Positions 1 through 8,898 are shown, counted from the first letter of the stretch. The stretch is DNA of 64,000 nucleotides from CAVOAK01 sp965217615 (GCA_965217615.1 CBDCIT010000008.1:1-64000), one strand, 5' to 3'. The notes: a model not told the origin generated them from the letters alone. Translations and numbers: made by a program.

Positions 1-9
1 TGGCAGAAC

Positions 10-378
10 TCACAGCGGGGAGTATTCAAAAACACGATCAGCGGTCGAACTTATCGTTTGCGGCCGATATTCTCTTTTACCTGCTGACCGGAGAACCTCC
101 ATACCTCTTGCAAGATCCCAATGGTCGTCTTCCTCACCAGCGAGACGAAGTGCTTGCACATGCGAGGGCGGCAGGGAAGAGTTGTCCGGCGTCTTGGCAG
201 GCTCGTTCAACTTCGCCTCCAACGCGGCCACCCGCGCCGTCAGCGCCTCCAGCTTCGCCATCAGTTCCGCGTTGGCCGCCAATGCCGCGTCCAACCGCGT
301 CCAGAGCGCCACGATCAGCGCCTTCTTTTCCGCGCCGGAAAGTTGGCTGAGGTCGGCAAGCGGTGGCGCGTGAGTCAT
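10..378 (-). pseudogene. IS66-family transposase (TnpC) N-terminal fragment
   Basis: The first ~72 residues carry the typical start of an IS66 TnpC protein: a hydrophobic/leucine-rich coiled region followed by the hallmark KTPDNSSLPPS (residues 62-72, ending near position 162). IS66 TnpC is normally ~500 residues; here the frame runs into unrelated sequence after the motif and stops at position 10, so only the N-terminal tip remains. No IS66 partners (TnpA, TnpB) are present. The piece is an orphan IS remnant; activity is not expected. Confidence 0.7.
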
Positions 379-680
379 CCATACCTTGACTCACATTTGC
401 GCTCCTCGATCAAGGAAAATCAACATCTGGGCATCAAGCCGGCGAAAAACACCATCCGTGGAGCCGCCCGGACGACCCCAGGTGAGCAATTACCAAATAT
501 CTAACGCTAGAGGGCCTCCAGATTACCGATCTGGCCTCCCTTCGCCGGCATCTGGCGTCCATAAGCCACTGACAGCATCGAGATCGCGACAGACCCAAAT
601 TTCCGCGCCGAATAACAACCTGATGGAGAAATGCCGAAACCAGCCTACAATCAGCTAACTTGACAAAGCCACTGTTAGTG
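379..680. other. Intergenic sequence between IS66 scrap and IS21 end
   Basis: About 300 bases without a convincing gene. Short open frames on both strands have no recognisable product. It separates two IS remnants and probably contains further IS debris that I cannot assign. Confidence 0.5.
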
Positions 681-1540
681 TGTTGATCGGCGTGGAATAT
701 TGACCCCCTTGGTGGGGTAATCGGCGTCCAAAATTGACCCCCCTGGTTTTGTGATTTTTAACACACCTCGTTATTTGGACAGACGAGGTGGGGGAGATGC
801 TGGTTGTGGAGACGATTGCGCGGATCCGTCGGGATCATCTGGTGAGTGGTGTTCCGATCAAGAAGATCGCCCGGGATTTGAGGGTTTCGAAGAACACGGT
901 GCGCAAGGTGGTTCGGGGTGATGAGACCTCGTACAGCTACGCGCGCAAGATCCAGCCGATGCCGAAGCTTGGGCCGTGGGTGGAGGAGTTGGAGCGCCGG
1001 CTTGAGGCCAACGAGAAGAAGCCGCGCCGGGACCGCTTTTCTCTGCTGCGGATTCATGAAGACCTTGCGGCTCTGGGCTATGGCGGCGGCTACGACGCGG
1101 TGCGCCGCTACGCCAGGACCTGGCGTCGGCGGTGGCGGCTGTTGTCGCCGTCGCAGGGTTTTGTGCCGCTGAGCTTCGATCCCGGCGAGGCCTACCAGTT
1201 CGACTGGAGCCACGAATACGCGCGCCTGTCGGGTGTGACGACCAAGGTGAAGGCAGCGCACATGCGGCTCTGCTACAGCCGCATGCAGCTGGTTCAGATC
1301 TTCCCGCGCGAGAGCCAGGAGATGGTGTTCGAGGCGCACGATCGGGCCTTCCACTTCTTCGGCGGGGTCTGCCGGCGGGGCATCTACGACAACATGAAGA
1401 CGGCGGTGAGCATGGTCTTCGTGGGCAAGGAGCGCGCCTACAACCGGCGCTTTCTGGAGCTGTGCTCCCACCATCTGGTGGAGCCGGTGGCGTGCACTCC
1501 GGGTGCGGGCTGGGAGAAGGGCCAGGTCGAGAGGCAGGTG
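681..1540 (+). mobile_element. IS21-family element, left part only
   Basis: Begins around 681 with TGTTGATCGG and contains two subterminal repeats with the shared core TTGACCCCC (about 710 and 735), the multiple-repeat end structure typical of IS21. It carries the 5' half of istA and is cut at 1540 by the left end of an IS407-group IS3 element. The istA remainder, istB and the right end do not resume after the IS3 element (from 2817), so more than a simple insertion has happened here. Confidence 0.75.
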
Positions 1541-1543
1541 TGA
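797..1543 (+). pseudogene. istA: IS21-family transposase IstA, C-terminally truncated
   Basis: IstA is the DDE transposase of IS21 elements. The product starts with a helix-turn-helix (VPIKKIARDLRVSKNTVRKV) and continues into the catalytic core with the first Asp in the motif YQFDWSHEY and the conserved GGVCRRGIYDNMKTAV. It ends at GWEKGQVERQV, where IstA normally continues another ~200-250 residues. The break coincides with the end of the IS3 element at 1541. ATG at 797 is preferred; a GTG lies three codons upstream. It cannot be active without its C-terminus and IstB. Confidence 0.85.
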
Positions 1544-1606
1544 CCTGACCCCCAAAACTTGGTCCAGGCCGAATGTTAGGCTAGGACTGTTTGAACGGAG
1601 GTCAGG

Positions 1607-1885
1607 ATGCCACGTAAACGACATACCGCGGAACAGGTTATCGGTAAGCTACGGGAGGCGGAGGTTAGCCTGTCGGGCGGCCAAACGGTACCTGCGGTTT
1701 GCAGGACCTTGGGTGTTTCGGAACAGACGTATTACCGTTGGCGCAAGGAGTACGGCGGCCTAAAGATTGAGCAGGCACGGCGCTTCAAGGAGCTCGAGCG
1801 GGAGAATCTGCGGCTGAGACGAGCTGTCGCTGATCTGACGCTGGATAAGCTGATTCTGAAGGAAGCCGCTGAGGGAAACTTCTAA
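1607..1885 (+). CDS. IS407-group transposase OrfA
   Basis: A 92-residue DNA-binding protein: N-terminal helix-turn-helix (EQVIGKLREAEVSLSGGQ to GVSEQTYYRWRKEYGG) followed by a leucine-zipper-like coil (FKELERENLRLRRAVADLTL). It binds the IS ends and is fused to OrfB by programmed -1 frameshifting. The slip site is visible: the heptamer G GGA AAC in the OrfA frame at 1873-1879, followed at 1885-1906 by a perfect 7-bp stem (AGCCCCG / CGGGGCT) just past the OrfA stop. Identical to the copy at 58310. Confidence 0.92.
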   Translation: MPRKRHTAEQVIGKLREAEVSLSGGQTVPAVCRTLGVSEQTYYRWRKEYGGLKIEQARRFKELERENLRLRRAVADLTLDKLILKEAAEGNF

Positions 1886-1950
1886 GCCCCGAGCGCCGCC
1901 GGGGCTATGTTCAGCACATCTCCACGCGGCATGCCCTGCCCGAGCGTCGG

Positions 1951-2787
1951 GTGTGCCGGGTCATTGGGCAACCACGCTCGACGCAACGCTATCGGCGTGT
2001 CGAGGCTGACGATGAGGCGGCGTTGACCGCGGCCATTGTGCGGCTGGCCAGCGCGTACGGTCGCTACGGCTATCGCCGGATCACGGCGCTGCTCCGCGGC
2101 GAGGGCTGGTACGTGAACCACAAGCGGGTCGAACGCATCTGGCGACGGGAGGGACTGAAGGTGCCTGCAAAACAACCAAAGAGGGGCCGGCTATGGCTCA
2201 ACGATGGGTCCTGCATCCGTCTGCGTCCGAACTGGCCGCACCATGTCTGGGCCTATGACTTCGTCATGGCTCGCACACACGATGGCAGGGCATTCCGCAT
2301 GCTGACCATCATCGACGAGTACACTCGGGAGTGCCTGGCAATCGACGTCGCACGACGGCTGCGATCCGACGACGTGCTGTATCGCCTTGCCGCGCTGTTC
2401 GTCGATCGTGGCCCGCCGGACCACATCCGCTCGGATAATGGTGCCGAGTTCACTGCCACGGCCGTCCGTGAGTGGCTGGCGCGGGTCGGTGTGAAGACGC
2501 TCTACATCGAACCGGGCAGTCCCTGGGAGAACGGCTACAACGAGTCATTCAACGGCAAGCTCCGGGACGAGCTGCTCAACGGCGAAATCTTCTACTCGCT
2601 CAAGGAGGCCCAGGTGCTGATCGAGCGATGGCGGCAGCACTACAACACGGTCAGACCACACAGTGCGCTGGGCTACAGACCCCCGGCGCCAGTGACCATC
2701 GCGCCTAACCGGACTGATCCGGCTTGCGCTATGGATGGGCTCCAGCCGGATCAGCCCTTCCCAATCACCGTGCCAAGACTAACATAG
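1951..2787 (+). CDS. IS407-group transposase OrfB (DDE integrase)
   Basis: Catalytic subunit of the IS3-family transposase (rve integrase core). The DDE residues sit in VWAYDFVMART, IRSDNGAEFTA and the Glu of GYNESFNGKLRDELLNGE; the C-terminus carries HYNTVRPHSALGYRPPAP. A GTG at 1951 gives 278 residues, but the same frame is open back to the slip site at 1873 and encodes the conserved SPERRRGYVQH, so the natural product is most likely the OrfA-OrfB fusion made by -1 frameshifting. Intact. Confidence 0.92.
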   Translation: MCRVIGQPRSTQRYRRVEADDEAALTAAIVRLASAYGRYGYRRITALLRGEGWYVNHKRVERIWRREGLKVPAKQPKRGRLWLNDGSCIRLRPNWPHHVWAYDFVMARTHDGRAFRMLTIIDEYTRECLAIDVARRLRSDDVLYRLAALFVDRGPPDHIRSDNGAEFTATAVREWLARVGVKTLYIEPGSPWENGYNESFNGKLRDELLNGEIFYSLKEAQVLIERWRQHYNTVRPHSALGYRPPAPVTIAPNRTDPACAMDGLQPDQPFPITVPRLT

Positions 2788-2822
2788 CGATTGGCACATA
2801 CATTGGGGGCAGGCCACTCTAC

Positions 2823-2881
2823 ATAGCGGACGTAAAGAGAGCTAATCGGAAACGTCCGCTTATGACCCATAGCGGACGTTC
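2823..2881. repeat. Dispersed palindromic repeat, copy a
   Basis: Contains AACGTCCGCTTATGACCCAT then AGCGGACGTT, an inverted pair of the unit AACGTCCGCT around a short TATGACCCAT-like loop, plus a partial extra unit (AGCGGACGT) at about 2825. Related copies lie at 5212, 8821, 53421, 55272 (degenerate), 57188 and 63341, always between genes. Confidence 0.75.
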
Positions 2882-2991
2882 CAGCCGGCATCGGATGAAC
2901 ATTAACTTCAGGCCGGGAGCATATAGAAATAGCTTGAAATATCCTCTCGTACTACTGTCGTCTCTATCGTGAAACGGGAGAGAATCATCTC

Positions 2992-3984
2992 ATGACCGAT
3001 TGGAACGTAACGGAGGAAGCGGCGGCATTGCATGCCGACGCGCTAGTTTGGGACATGACATTTCCCTATCGGGATTTTGGGGTCGTAGATCTCAAATGGT
3101 CGGCGCTGGAGCGCATGCATGCAAGCGGTTTCAATATGGTCTCGCTGACGCTGGCGATCGACTACAACGGTTTGATAGATACCGTCCAAACCATCGCCAG
3201 GGAGCATGCTTGGTTCCGCGCCAATGCGGACAAATACGTTGTCGTCGAATCGGCTGACGACATTCTGCGGGCAAAGAATGAGGGCAAGCTCGCGGTCGGC
3301 TTTCACTTCCAGGGAACAAACCCTGTCGCCCAGGACCTCAACATGATCGAGGTCTATTACAAGCTCGGCATTCGCCACATGCTGATGTGCTACAACGTCA
3401 AGAATGCCGTCGGTGACGGCTGCATGGAATTGACCGACGGCGGCTTAAGCCGGTATGGCCACAGTCTGATCGCCGAAATGCATCGTGTCGGCATGTTTGT
3501 GGATGTTTCGCATACCGGACATCGTACGGCGATGGATGTGTTTGAGGCGGCCGAGGGACCGGTCATCATCAGCCATTCCAATGCACTTGCGGTTAGGGAC
3601 GCAGGAGATTTTCGCAACGTGCCCGACGAACAGATCAAGGCTTGCGCGGCCTCAGGTGGCGTGATTGGCGTGATCGGCTTTGGGCCTAATGTTTGCGAGA
3701 AGGGCGAATTGTCGACCAAGGCACTGTTGCATCACATAGACCACATCGCGGAACTCGTCGGCTCGCAGCATGTTGGCCTCGCCCTCGATTACGTCTATGA
3801 CAATGAATACAAAAATCCCAATCCATGGAATCCCATATACGCCACTCGGCCGATCGAGCAGATCGAACCCGAAGATCTGCCGCAGCTCACACAGGACATG
3901 ATGGAGGCCGGATACCAGGAGGCCGACATCCGTGGCATCCTTGGTGAAAATTGGCTCAGACTGGCGCAGCAGATTTGGAAATAG
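2992..3984 (+). CDS. Membrane-dipeptidase-like protein (peptidase M19 fold)
   Basis: A 330-residue protein of the M19/renal dipeptidase superfamily, zinc amidohydrolases that cleave dipeptides or related amides. The alignment frame is clear: LHADALVWDMTFP at the start, IEVYYKLGIRHMLMCYNVKN, VDVSHTG and ISHSN (the two metal-binding His of the family), LGLALDY-type strand and a C-terminal ILGENWLRLAQQIW. Two canonical ligands are missing: the HxD of the usual DGHNDLP is replaced by WDMTFP, and the bridging Glu position reads FQGTNP. There is no signal peptide. Start is ATG at 2992. A diverged paralogue lies at 17398-18414. Superfamily placement is firm; dipeptidase activity is doubtful. Confidence 0.85.
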   Translation: MTDWNVTEEAAALHADALVWDMTFPYRDFGVVDLKWSALERMHASGFNMVSLTLAIDYNGLIDTVQTIAREHAWFRANADKYVVVESADDILRAKNEGKLAVGFHFQGTNPVAQDLNMIEVYYKLGIRHMLMCYNVKNAVGDGCMELTDGGLSRYGHSLIAEMHRVGMFVDVSHTGHRTAMDVFEAAEGPVIISHSNALAVRDAGDFRNVPDEQIKACAASGGVIGVIGFGPNVCEKGELSTKALLHHIDHIAELVGSQHVGLALDYVYDNEYKNPNPWNPIYATRPIEQIEPEDLPQLTQDMMEAGYQEADIRGILGENWLRLAQQIWK

Positions 3985-4267
3985 CTCGATGCCGCAATGA
4001 ACAAAGCGGCCGACTTTCAAGGCGATGTAAGAAAACATCTGCTTGTAGCTAACTGCCGTCGTCAGCGCCTAAACCAATCATCGACCACTTTCGATTGGTA
4101 AGCGGACAAGTCGGTCGTTCGCTCGTGTTATCGTATTCGAAAGGCGTCTCGGCTCAGACCGAAGCTGGTCCCTGTTGAGTTCGACCGTAGATCGTCATAC
4201 ATGCTACGATCGTTGACAGCAGCGACGAGCCATCGAAGGCTCCTAACTGGAATGACGACTTGGAGCG
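3985..4267. other. Intergenic, likely holds promoter of the TauD gene
   Basis: 283 bases with no gene. Somewhat AT-richer than the flanking genes. I see no strong hairpin or clear operator; a promoter for the downstream dioxygenase is expected here by position only. Confidence 0.4.
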
Positions 4268-5155
4268 ATGGTCCTACCGGATCGGGATTGTATGGGCATG
4301 GACGTAGTTCCCCTTACCCCTTTCATCGCTGCCGAGGTCCGCGGCCTCGATTTGAGTACAGATTTGGATGGTGCGACTTTGCGTCGGCTACACGACGTTT
4401 GGTTCGAGAATCTTGTGCTCCTATTTCGGAGGCAATCACTGAGCGACGAGCAGCTCGTGCGCTTCAGCCGTCACTTCGGCGAGCTGGATCGGACCCCGAT
4501 CGTCGAAGCGGCAAACCCGCAGAGCACCGGCTACGTTCCCAACCTGCCGGAGGTGACCGTAGTCTCAAACATCTTCGAGGACGGTGTCGCAATTGGCGTG
4601 CTGGGTGACGGCGAGGCCAAATGGCACACCGACATGTCGTATAACCCGGAACCGCCGTCGGCCAGTCTTCTATACGCGCTGGAGGTGCCACCTCGCGGCG
4701 GTGACACGAGCTTCCTCAACATGTACGAAGCATATGAGGCGCTTCCGCCAGACCTGCAGAATAAGGTCGAGCGCCACGCGACGAAGCACGATGCGAGTGT
4801 CAACAGCACGGGGGATCGGCGAAAGGGCTTCCAACCGGTAACCGATGTGAGTCAGGCGCCGGGTGCCACACACCCGATGCTTCGCACCCACCCGGTGACT
4901 GGCCGCAAGGCGCTGTTTCTGGGCAGACGTCTTAACGCCTACATCGTCGATCTGCCGGTGGAAGAGAGCGAACATACACTAGATGCCCTGTGGCACGCGG
5001 TGCCCCAAGCCCGATGCATTTACACGCATCAATGGAAGGCCGGTGACCTGTTGCTCTGGGACAATCGCTGCACCATGCACCGCCGGGATGCCTTCGACCC
5101 GAATGCGCGACGTATCATGCATCGCACCCAGATCAAGGGCGACAGGCCAGTCTGA
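4268..5155 (+). CDS. TauD/TfdA-family alpha-ketoglutarate-dependent dioxygenase
   Basis: Non-haem Fe(II)/2-oxoglutarate oxygenase of the taurine dioxygenase family, 295 residues, close to family size. The facial triad is visible: H120 and D122 in KWHTDMSY and H271 in CTMHRRD; R286 in IMHRTQ would bind the 2-oxoglutarate carboxylate. The N-terminal strand AEVRGLDLS is also typical. Substrate cannot be read from sequence; relatives oxidise sulfonates, aryloxyacetates, or hydroxylate carnitine precursors and other small acids. ATG 4268 has a GGAG close upstream; ATG 4292 or 4298 would remove eight to ten residues and is equally plausible from the homology. Confidence 0.88.
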   Translation: MVLPDRDCMGMDVVPLTPFIAAEVRGLDLSTDLDGATLRRLHDVWFENLVLLFRRQSLSDEQLVRFSRHFGELDRTPIVEAANPQSTGYVPNLPEVTVVSNIFEDGVAIGVLGDGEAKWHTDMSYNPEPPSASLLYALEVPPRGGDTSFLNMYEAYEALPPDLQNKVERHATKHDASVNSTGDRRKGFQPVTDVSQAPGATHPMLRTHPVTGRKALFLGRRLNAYIVDLPVEESEHTLDALWHAVPQARCIYTHQWKAGDLLLWDNRCTMHRRDAFDPNARRIMHRTQIKGDRPV

Positions 5156-5211
5156 AGCGCATCGCGCATCGCCCGAGATTCACCCAACTTCTGGTGTTCG
5201 TGAAGCAAATT

Positions 5212-5288
5212 AACGTCCGCTACTGGCTAGAAGCAGTCGTTTATGGTGAAGCCGGGAAACGTCCGCCTATGACCCATAGCGGACGTTT
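5212..5288. repeat. Dispersed palindromic repeat, copy b
   Basis: Starts with AACGTCCGCTACTGGCTAGAA and ends with CCTATGACCCATAGCGGACG. The ~75-bp unit contains two divergent half-palindromes, the longer form of the repeat seen at 8821 and 63341. It directly precedes the aldo/keto reductase scrap. Confidence 0.7.
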
Positions 5289-5345
5289 GCGGTCTCGGCT
5301 ATGTCGCGTTGCTGCTGGCCAAACGTCGCTGAATCACTTCCAAAC

Positions 5346-5549
5346 CTGCTTGGCGATACCTATGGCACGCGTGCGCAAATTGCGTTGCGATTTGCGCCGG
5401 CGAACCACGACATTGCCAGCATCGATATTGGCCTGGGTGCGATCGCGCATATCAAGGAGGCCGCGCAGGCAGCCGCTGCCGGTCGGCTGCCGGCCGACGC
5501 GCTTGCCAGGCTCGAAAGCCTCTACGATACCGGTTTCGCGGCGCCATAG
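5346..5549 (+). pseudogene. Aldo/keto reductase C-terminal fragment
   Basis: About 65 residues resembling the end of NADPH-dependent aldo/keto reductases: QIALRFAPANHDIASIDIGL (the conserved cofactor-binding helix and strand), then EAAQAAAAGRLPADALARLESL before a stop at 5549. The ~250 N-terminal residues, including catalytic Asp-Tyr-Lys-His, are absent; upstream is a palindromic repeat. An open frame begins at 5301 but its first residues do not fit the family. Non-functional remnant. Confidence 0.65.
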
Positions 5550-5815
5550 CGGCGCCCGCCGAAAAGCTGCCCGACAATCCTATTCCGATGCCGAATAGTT
5601 GAGTTCGATCTTGACCCCGTCGGGATCGCGCAGAAATACCTGATGCAGATCGTAGTCCGGGAAGACGGCATCCCTGAAGGGGATGCCGAGTTTCTCCAGC
5701 CGTTTCCGCATCGCAGGGAGACCGGTCGCGTTAAGGGCACCTCTAAAAATGCCATTTTCGCGCACCGTCGGTTTAGAATCGGGTTGACGATTTGTTGACA
5801 TCGGGAGGGGTGTTC

Positions 5816-6856
5816 ATGGGTCAGATAGGATTTTTTGATCTTTCGAAGCGGTATACCGGGCTGGACGCCAAGAACGAGCCTCTGGCGAAGATCGACGAGG
5901 TTGTTCCGTGGGAAGACTTCCGTGGGTGTTTGGATGCGGTGTGTCGGCGTTCGGACAAGGCGCGCAAGTCGCGGGCGGGACGCAAGCCGTGGGACGCGGT
6001 GGTGATGTTCAAGACGATCATTCTGAGCGCACTCTACAATCTGTCGGACGATCAGGTTGAGCATCAGATCCGGGATCGCCTGTCGTTCATGCGGTTTTTG
6101 GGGTTGGGTCTGGAGGACCGGGTTCCCGATGCCAAGACAGTGTGGCTGTACCGCGAACAGTTGACGCAAGCTGGGGTGATCGAGACCTTATTCGAGACGT
6201 TCGATGGCCACCTGAAGGATCAGGGCTATCTGGCGATGGGCGGCCAGATCATCGACGCCTCGATCGTGGCGGTGCCCAAACAGCGCAACAGCCGCAAGGA
6301 GAACGCGGGGATAAAGGCTGGCGAGACGCCGGAATGCTGGCAGGATAAGCCGGCAAGGCGGCGCCAAAAGGATGTCGAGGCGCGGTGGACCAAGAAGCAC
6401 GGCAGGAGCCATTACGGCTACAAGAACCATGTCAACGTGGACCGTCGGCACAAGCTGGTGCGGCGCTATCAGGTGAGCGACGCGGCGACGCACGACAGTA
6501 AGGTTCTCGACGATATCCTGGATGGGGACAACACGGCCTTGGGCGTATGGGCGGACAGCGCTTATCGCTCGGCGGAGATCGAGGCGGCGCTGAAGAAGAA
6601 GGGGTTGAGGAGCCGGATCCATCGCAAAGCCCGCCGCAACAAGCCGCTGAGCGAGCGCGAGAAGCAAGGCAACAAGACCCGTTCGTCCGTTCGGGTCCGC
6701 GTCGAGCATGTTTTCGGGGCCCAGAGCAACGACATGGGCGGGACGCTGCTGCGTAGTGTCGGGCTGGCGCGGGCAAAGGCTCGGATAGGGCTGAAGAACC
6801 TCGCCCACAACATGCGCCGTCTGGTCCAACTGAACCGCCTCGCCGCGGCGGTGTGA
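5816..6856 (+). CDS. IS5-family transposase
   Basis: 346-residue DDE transposase. N-terminal DUF772-type domain (GRKPWDAVVMFKTIILSALY, DDQVEHQIRDRLSFMRFLGL, DAKTVWLYREQL), catalytic Asp in GGQIIDASIV, second Asp in WADSAYRS, and the Y(2)R(3)E(6)K-like RVEHVFGAQ near the C-terminus. ATG 5816 (MGQIGFFDLS) matches the family; an upstream ATG at 5792 adds eight residues. Complete and probably functional, though its right end is now displaced by the inner insert. Confidence 0.92.
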   Translation: MGQIGFFDLSKRYTGLDAKNEPLAKIDEVVPWEDFRGCLDAVCRRSDKARKSRAGRKPWDAVVMFKTIILSALYNLSDDQVEHQIRDRLSFMRFLGLGLEDRVPDAKTVWLYREQLTQAGVIETLFETFDGHLKDQGYLAMGGQIIDASIVAVPKQRNSRKENAGIKAGETPECWQDKPARRRQKDVEARWTKKHGRSHYGYKNHVNVDRRHKLVRRYQVSDAATHDSKVLDDILDGDNTALGVWADSAYRSAEIEAALKKKGLRSRIHRKARRNKPLSEREKQGNKTRSSVRVRVEHVFGAQSNDMGGTLLRSVGLARAKARIGLKNLAHNMRRLVQLNRLAAAV

Positions 6857-6978
6857 CAATACTCTGAGTAGGAGATCGCCTGGGCACGGTCTTGAAGCGG
6901 AAATAGCTCAATTGGAGCGCGGGAAACTCCCGGAAATCCCGGTGCCAGCATGGCCGCAGACGGCCACAGCCCGCTTAA

Positions 6979-8422
6979 CAGCCCGTTGATTAAGTCGGCG
7001 CCGTCTGATTCTCTGGTTCCCTGATTTGCAGGGGGGGTTGCCGATGGCGATGGGACGGCAGAAGGCTGGTCAGGGGGATCTGATGGTGAGCTGGTCGGAG
7101 ATGCCGCGCTCTCCGGGTCATGTGTTTTATGACCGCTTGCAGTCGGTGCTGATCGAGGGCGGCTTCGACGCCTTTGCCGAGGCGAGCTGCCGGCCTTATT
7201 ACGCGGCCCGGATGGGCGCGCCCTCGGTGCCGCCCGGGCGCTATTTCCGGATGCACCTGGTGGGCTACTTCGAGGGCATCGACAGCGAGCGCGGTCTGGA
7301 GTGGCGCTGCTCGGACTCGCTTTCGCTGCGGGCGTTCCTGCGACTGGGGAGCCGTGATCGGGTACCGGACCATTCCTGGCTGTCACGAAGCCGCACGCGC
7401 CTGCCCCATGAAGTCCACGCGGCGGTCTTCGACTGGGTTCTGGTGCTGATCGCCGAGGCGGGGCTGATCAAGGGCGAGCGCATCGGCGTCGATGCCTCGA
7501 CCATGGAGGCCAACGCGGCGCTGCGGAACATCGTGCGGCGCGCCAACGGCGAAGGCTACCGGGAGATGCTGGAGCGCCTGGCCCGGGAAAGCGGCGTCGA
7601 GACACCCACGGCCGAGGATCTGGCGCGTCTGGAGCGGAAGCGCAAGGGCAAGAAGCTTTCCAACACGGATTGGGTTTCGAAGAGCGACCCCGAGGCCAAG
7701 ATCGCCAAGATGAAGGACGGCACGACGCATCTGGCCTACAAGCCCGAGCACGCGGTGGATCTGGACACCGGCGCGGTGGTGGCGGCCGAGCTGCACCCGG
7801 CCGATGAGGGCGACACCACGACGCTTTCCAAGACCCTGGCGAAGGCCGAGGCAAACCTCGGGGCGGTGGATGCGGCACCGACGGCGGAGGACCCGGCCGA
7901 ATGCGTCGCCGACAAAGGTTATCACTCACGGGCGGTCTTGAGGGCTCTGGACGACAGTCCCTGGAAGACCCGGATCGCGGCGCCCAAGCAGACCGGCTTT
8001 TCGCGCTGGCACGGTGATGAGGCGGCGCGGCGCGCGGTCACCAACAACCGTGCGCGGCTCAAGTCCGGGGTCGCCCGCGAGGCCTTCAAGCTGCGCGCCG
8101 AGATCGTCGAGCGCTGCTTTGCCCACAACCTCGATCGTGGCGGCATGCGACGAACCTGGCTGCGCGGGCGAGAGAATGTGCACAAGCGATACCTGCTCCA
8201 CGTCGCCGGCCACAATCTATCGTTACTGATGCGCCAGTTCATCGGCGCCGGCACCCCGCGGGAGGCCGTGGCGGGCGGATATGGCGGTATTTTCGTTCTG
8301 CTCACGCCCACCGGGGCCATGCTGGTGGCACGGGGGGTTTCGCAAAGCGGCCAGTCGGCTTTCGCCGCCGCATTCTTCATCTGGGGGTGAGAGCCGGAAA
8401 AAGCCACTTAATCAACGGGCTG
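6979..8422 (+). mobile_element. IS1182-like element, copy 1 (1444 bp)
   Basis: Perfect 17-bp terminal inverted repeats CAGCCCGTTGATTAAGT, with a 4-bp duplication TTAA at 6975-6978 and 8423-8426. It sits in the non-coding right end of the IS5 element. The second copy (9437-13457) also targeted a TTAR site (TTAG). Transposase is intact here. Confidence 0.88.
7044..8390 (+). CDS. IS1182-like DDE transposase
   Basis: 448 residues. N-terminal DUF772 module (PGRYFRMHLVGYFEGIDSER, LSLRAFLRLGSRDRVPDHSW), catalytic Asp in GERIGVDASTMEANAALR, a long linker, Asp in CVADKGYHS and the C-terminal Glu in AEIVERCFAHNLDRGGMRR. ATG 7044 follows a G-rich Shine-Dalgarno; a TTG at 7026 is less likely. Length and motif order fit IS1182/IS5-superfamily enzymes; the family label is by recognition of domain order and palindromic ends. 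Confidence 0.88.
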   Translation: MAMGRQKAGQGDLMVSWSEMPRSPGHVFYDRLQSVLIEGGFDAFAEASCRPYYAARMGAPSVPPGRYFRMHLVGYFEGIDSERGLEWRCSDSLSLRAFLRLGSRDRVPDHSWLSRSRTRLPHEVHAAVFDWVLVLIAEAGLIKGERIGVDASTMEANAALRNIVRRANGEGYREMLERLARESGVETPTAEDLARLERKRKGKKLSNTDWVSKSDPEAKIAKMKDGTTHLAYKPEHAVDLDTGAVVAAELHPADEGDTTTLSKTLAKAEANLGAVDAAPTAEDPAECVADKGYHSRAVLRALDDSPWKTRIAAPKQTGFSRWHGDEAARRAVTNNRARLKSGVAREAFKLRAEIVERCFAHNLDRGGMRRTWLRGRENVHKRYLLHVAGHNLSLLMRQFIGAGTPREAVAGGYGGIFVLLTPTGAMLVARGVSQSGQSAFAAAFFIWG

Positions 8423-8820
8423 TTAACCAATCATCCTCTGTCAAATCGCGAATTCTTAGAGGTGCCCTTAAGTCCCACGTGATCGAACGAACCCGTCACC
8501 CGAAGGTCGACGTCGCCCTCGGGCAATCGTCGACGCGGCGGGGCCCTGCTACCCTCCTCCTTGCGGTCGCGGAGGTGGATGATGGGGTTGTCGCCGCCGT
8601 AGAGCCAGGCGCCGGTGGACGCCAGGGGCGGACGTTCGCCGTCGCGTAGCCCGAGCACCTCCACGTAGAAGCGGCGCGACGCCTCCAGATCCTCGCAGCG
8701 TATGTTGACGTGGCCGATGAATCCGATGGGCATAGTTCGCTCGCCGGCTGTTCCATATGTCGTGAGCTTACACATGGCACCGAGCTGCGGCAATCCGGGC
8801 CGAGAACACGAAAGCAAACC

Positions 8821-8898
8821 AACGTCCGTTTCTGGCTATAAGCGGACGCTGAATGATTTGGTCGAATTGGTCCGCTTACTGACCGATAACGGACGTTA
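8821..8898. repeat. Dispersed palindromic repeat, copy c
   Basis: AACGTCCGTTTCTGGCTATA followed by AGCGGACGCT, then a second arm TCCGCTTACTGACCGATAAC and GGACGTT. This is the full two-arm form: each arm can fold back on itself and the two ends are inverted. It lies between the VOC gene start and the small secreted protein. Confidence 0.75.

Larger units (their letters stand above)
1541..2816 (+). mobile_element. IS3 family, IS407 group, copy 1 (complete, 1276 bp)
   Basis: Imperfect terminal inverted repeats: left TGACCTGACCCCCAAAACTT, right end (reverse complement) TGGCCTGCCCCCAATGTATG. Carries orfA and orfB in the usual overlapping arrangement. The same 1276-bp element occurs at 58244-59519 and, when its inserts are removed, at 9325-14625. 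The flanks (GGTG left, CTCT right) are not duplicated, unlike copy 3, so this copy has been involved in recombination or a flanking deletion after insertion into the IS21 element. Confidence 0.92.
5735..8467 (+). mobile_element. IS5-family element interrupted by an IS1182-like element
   Basis: Ends read GGGCACCTCTAA at 5735 and its inverse TTAGAGGTGCCC at 8467. A TTAA duplication flanks it (5731-5734 and 8468-8471), the YTAR-type target of IS5. Without the inner insert (6979-8422 plus one TTAA) the element is 1285 bp. The transposase gene is intact; only the short right non-coding end was hit. Confidence 0.9.
5580..8733 (-). pseudogene. VOC/glyoxalase-family protein gene split by IS5 (and IS1182)
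   Basis: The N-terminal part (8733 down to 8468) encodes MPIGFIGHVNIRCEDLEASR, the first beta-alpha-beta module of vicinal-oxygen-chelate proteins, up to FDHVGL. The C-terminal part (5734 to 5580) encodes NATGLPAMRKRLEKLG and the second metal-site strand VFLRDPDGVKIELNY. Removing 5735-8467 plus one TTAA copy rejoins the frame exactly (GGA CTT AAC GCG) and gives a 138-residue protein, normal for a single-domain VOC enzyme (lyase, dioxygenase or fosfomycin-resistance type). Inactivated only by the insertion, which is therefore recent. Substrate unknown. Confidence 0.85.
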
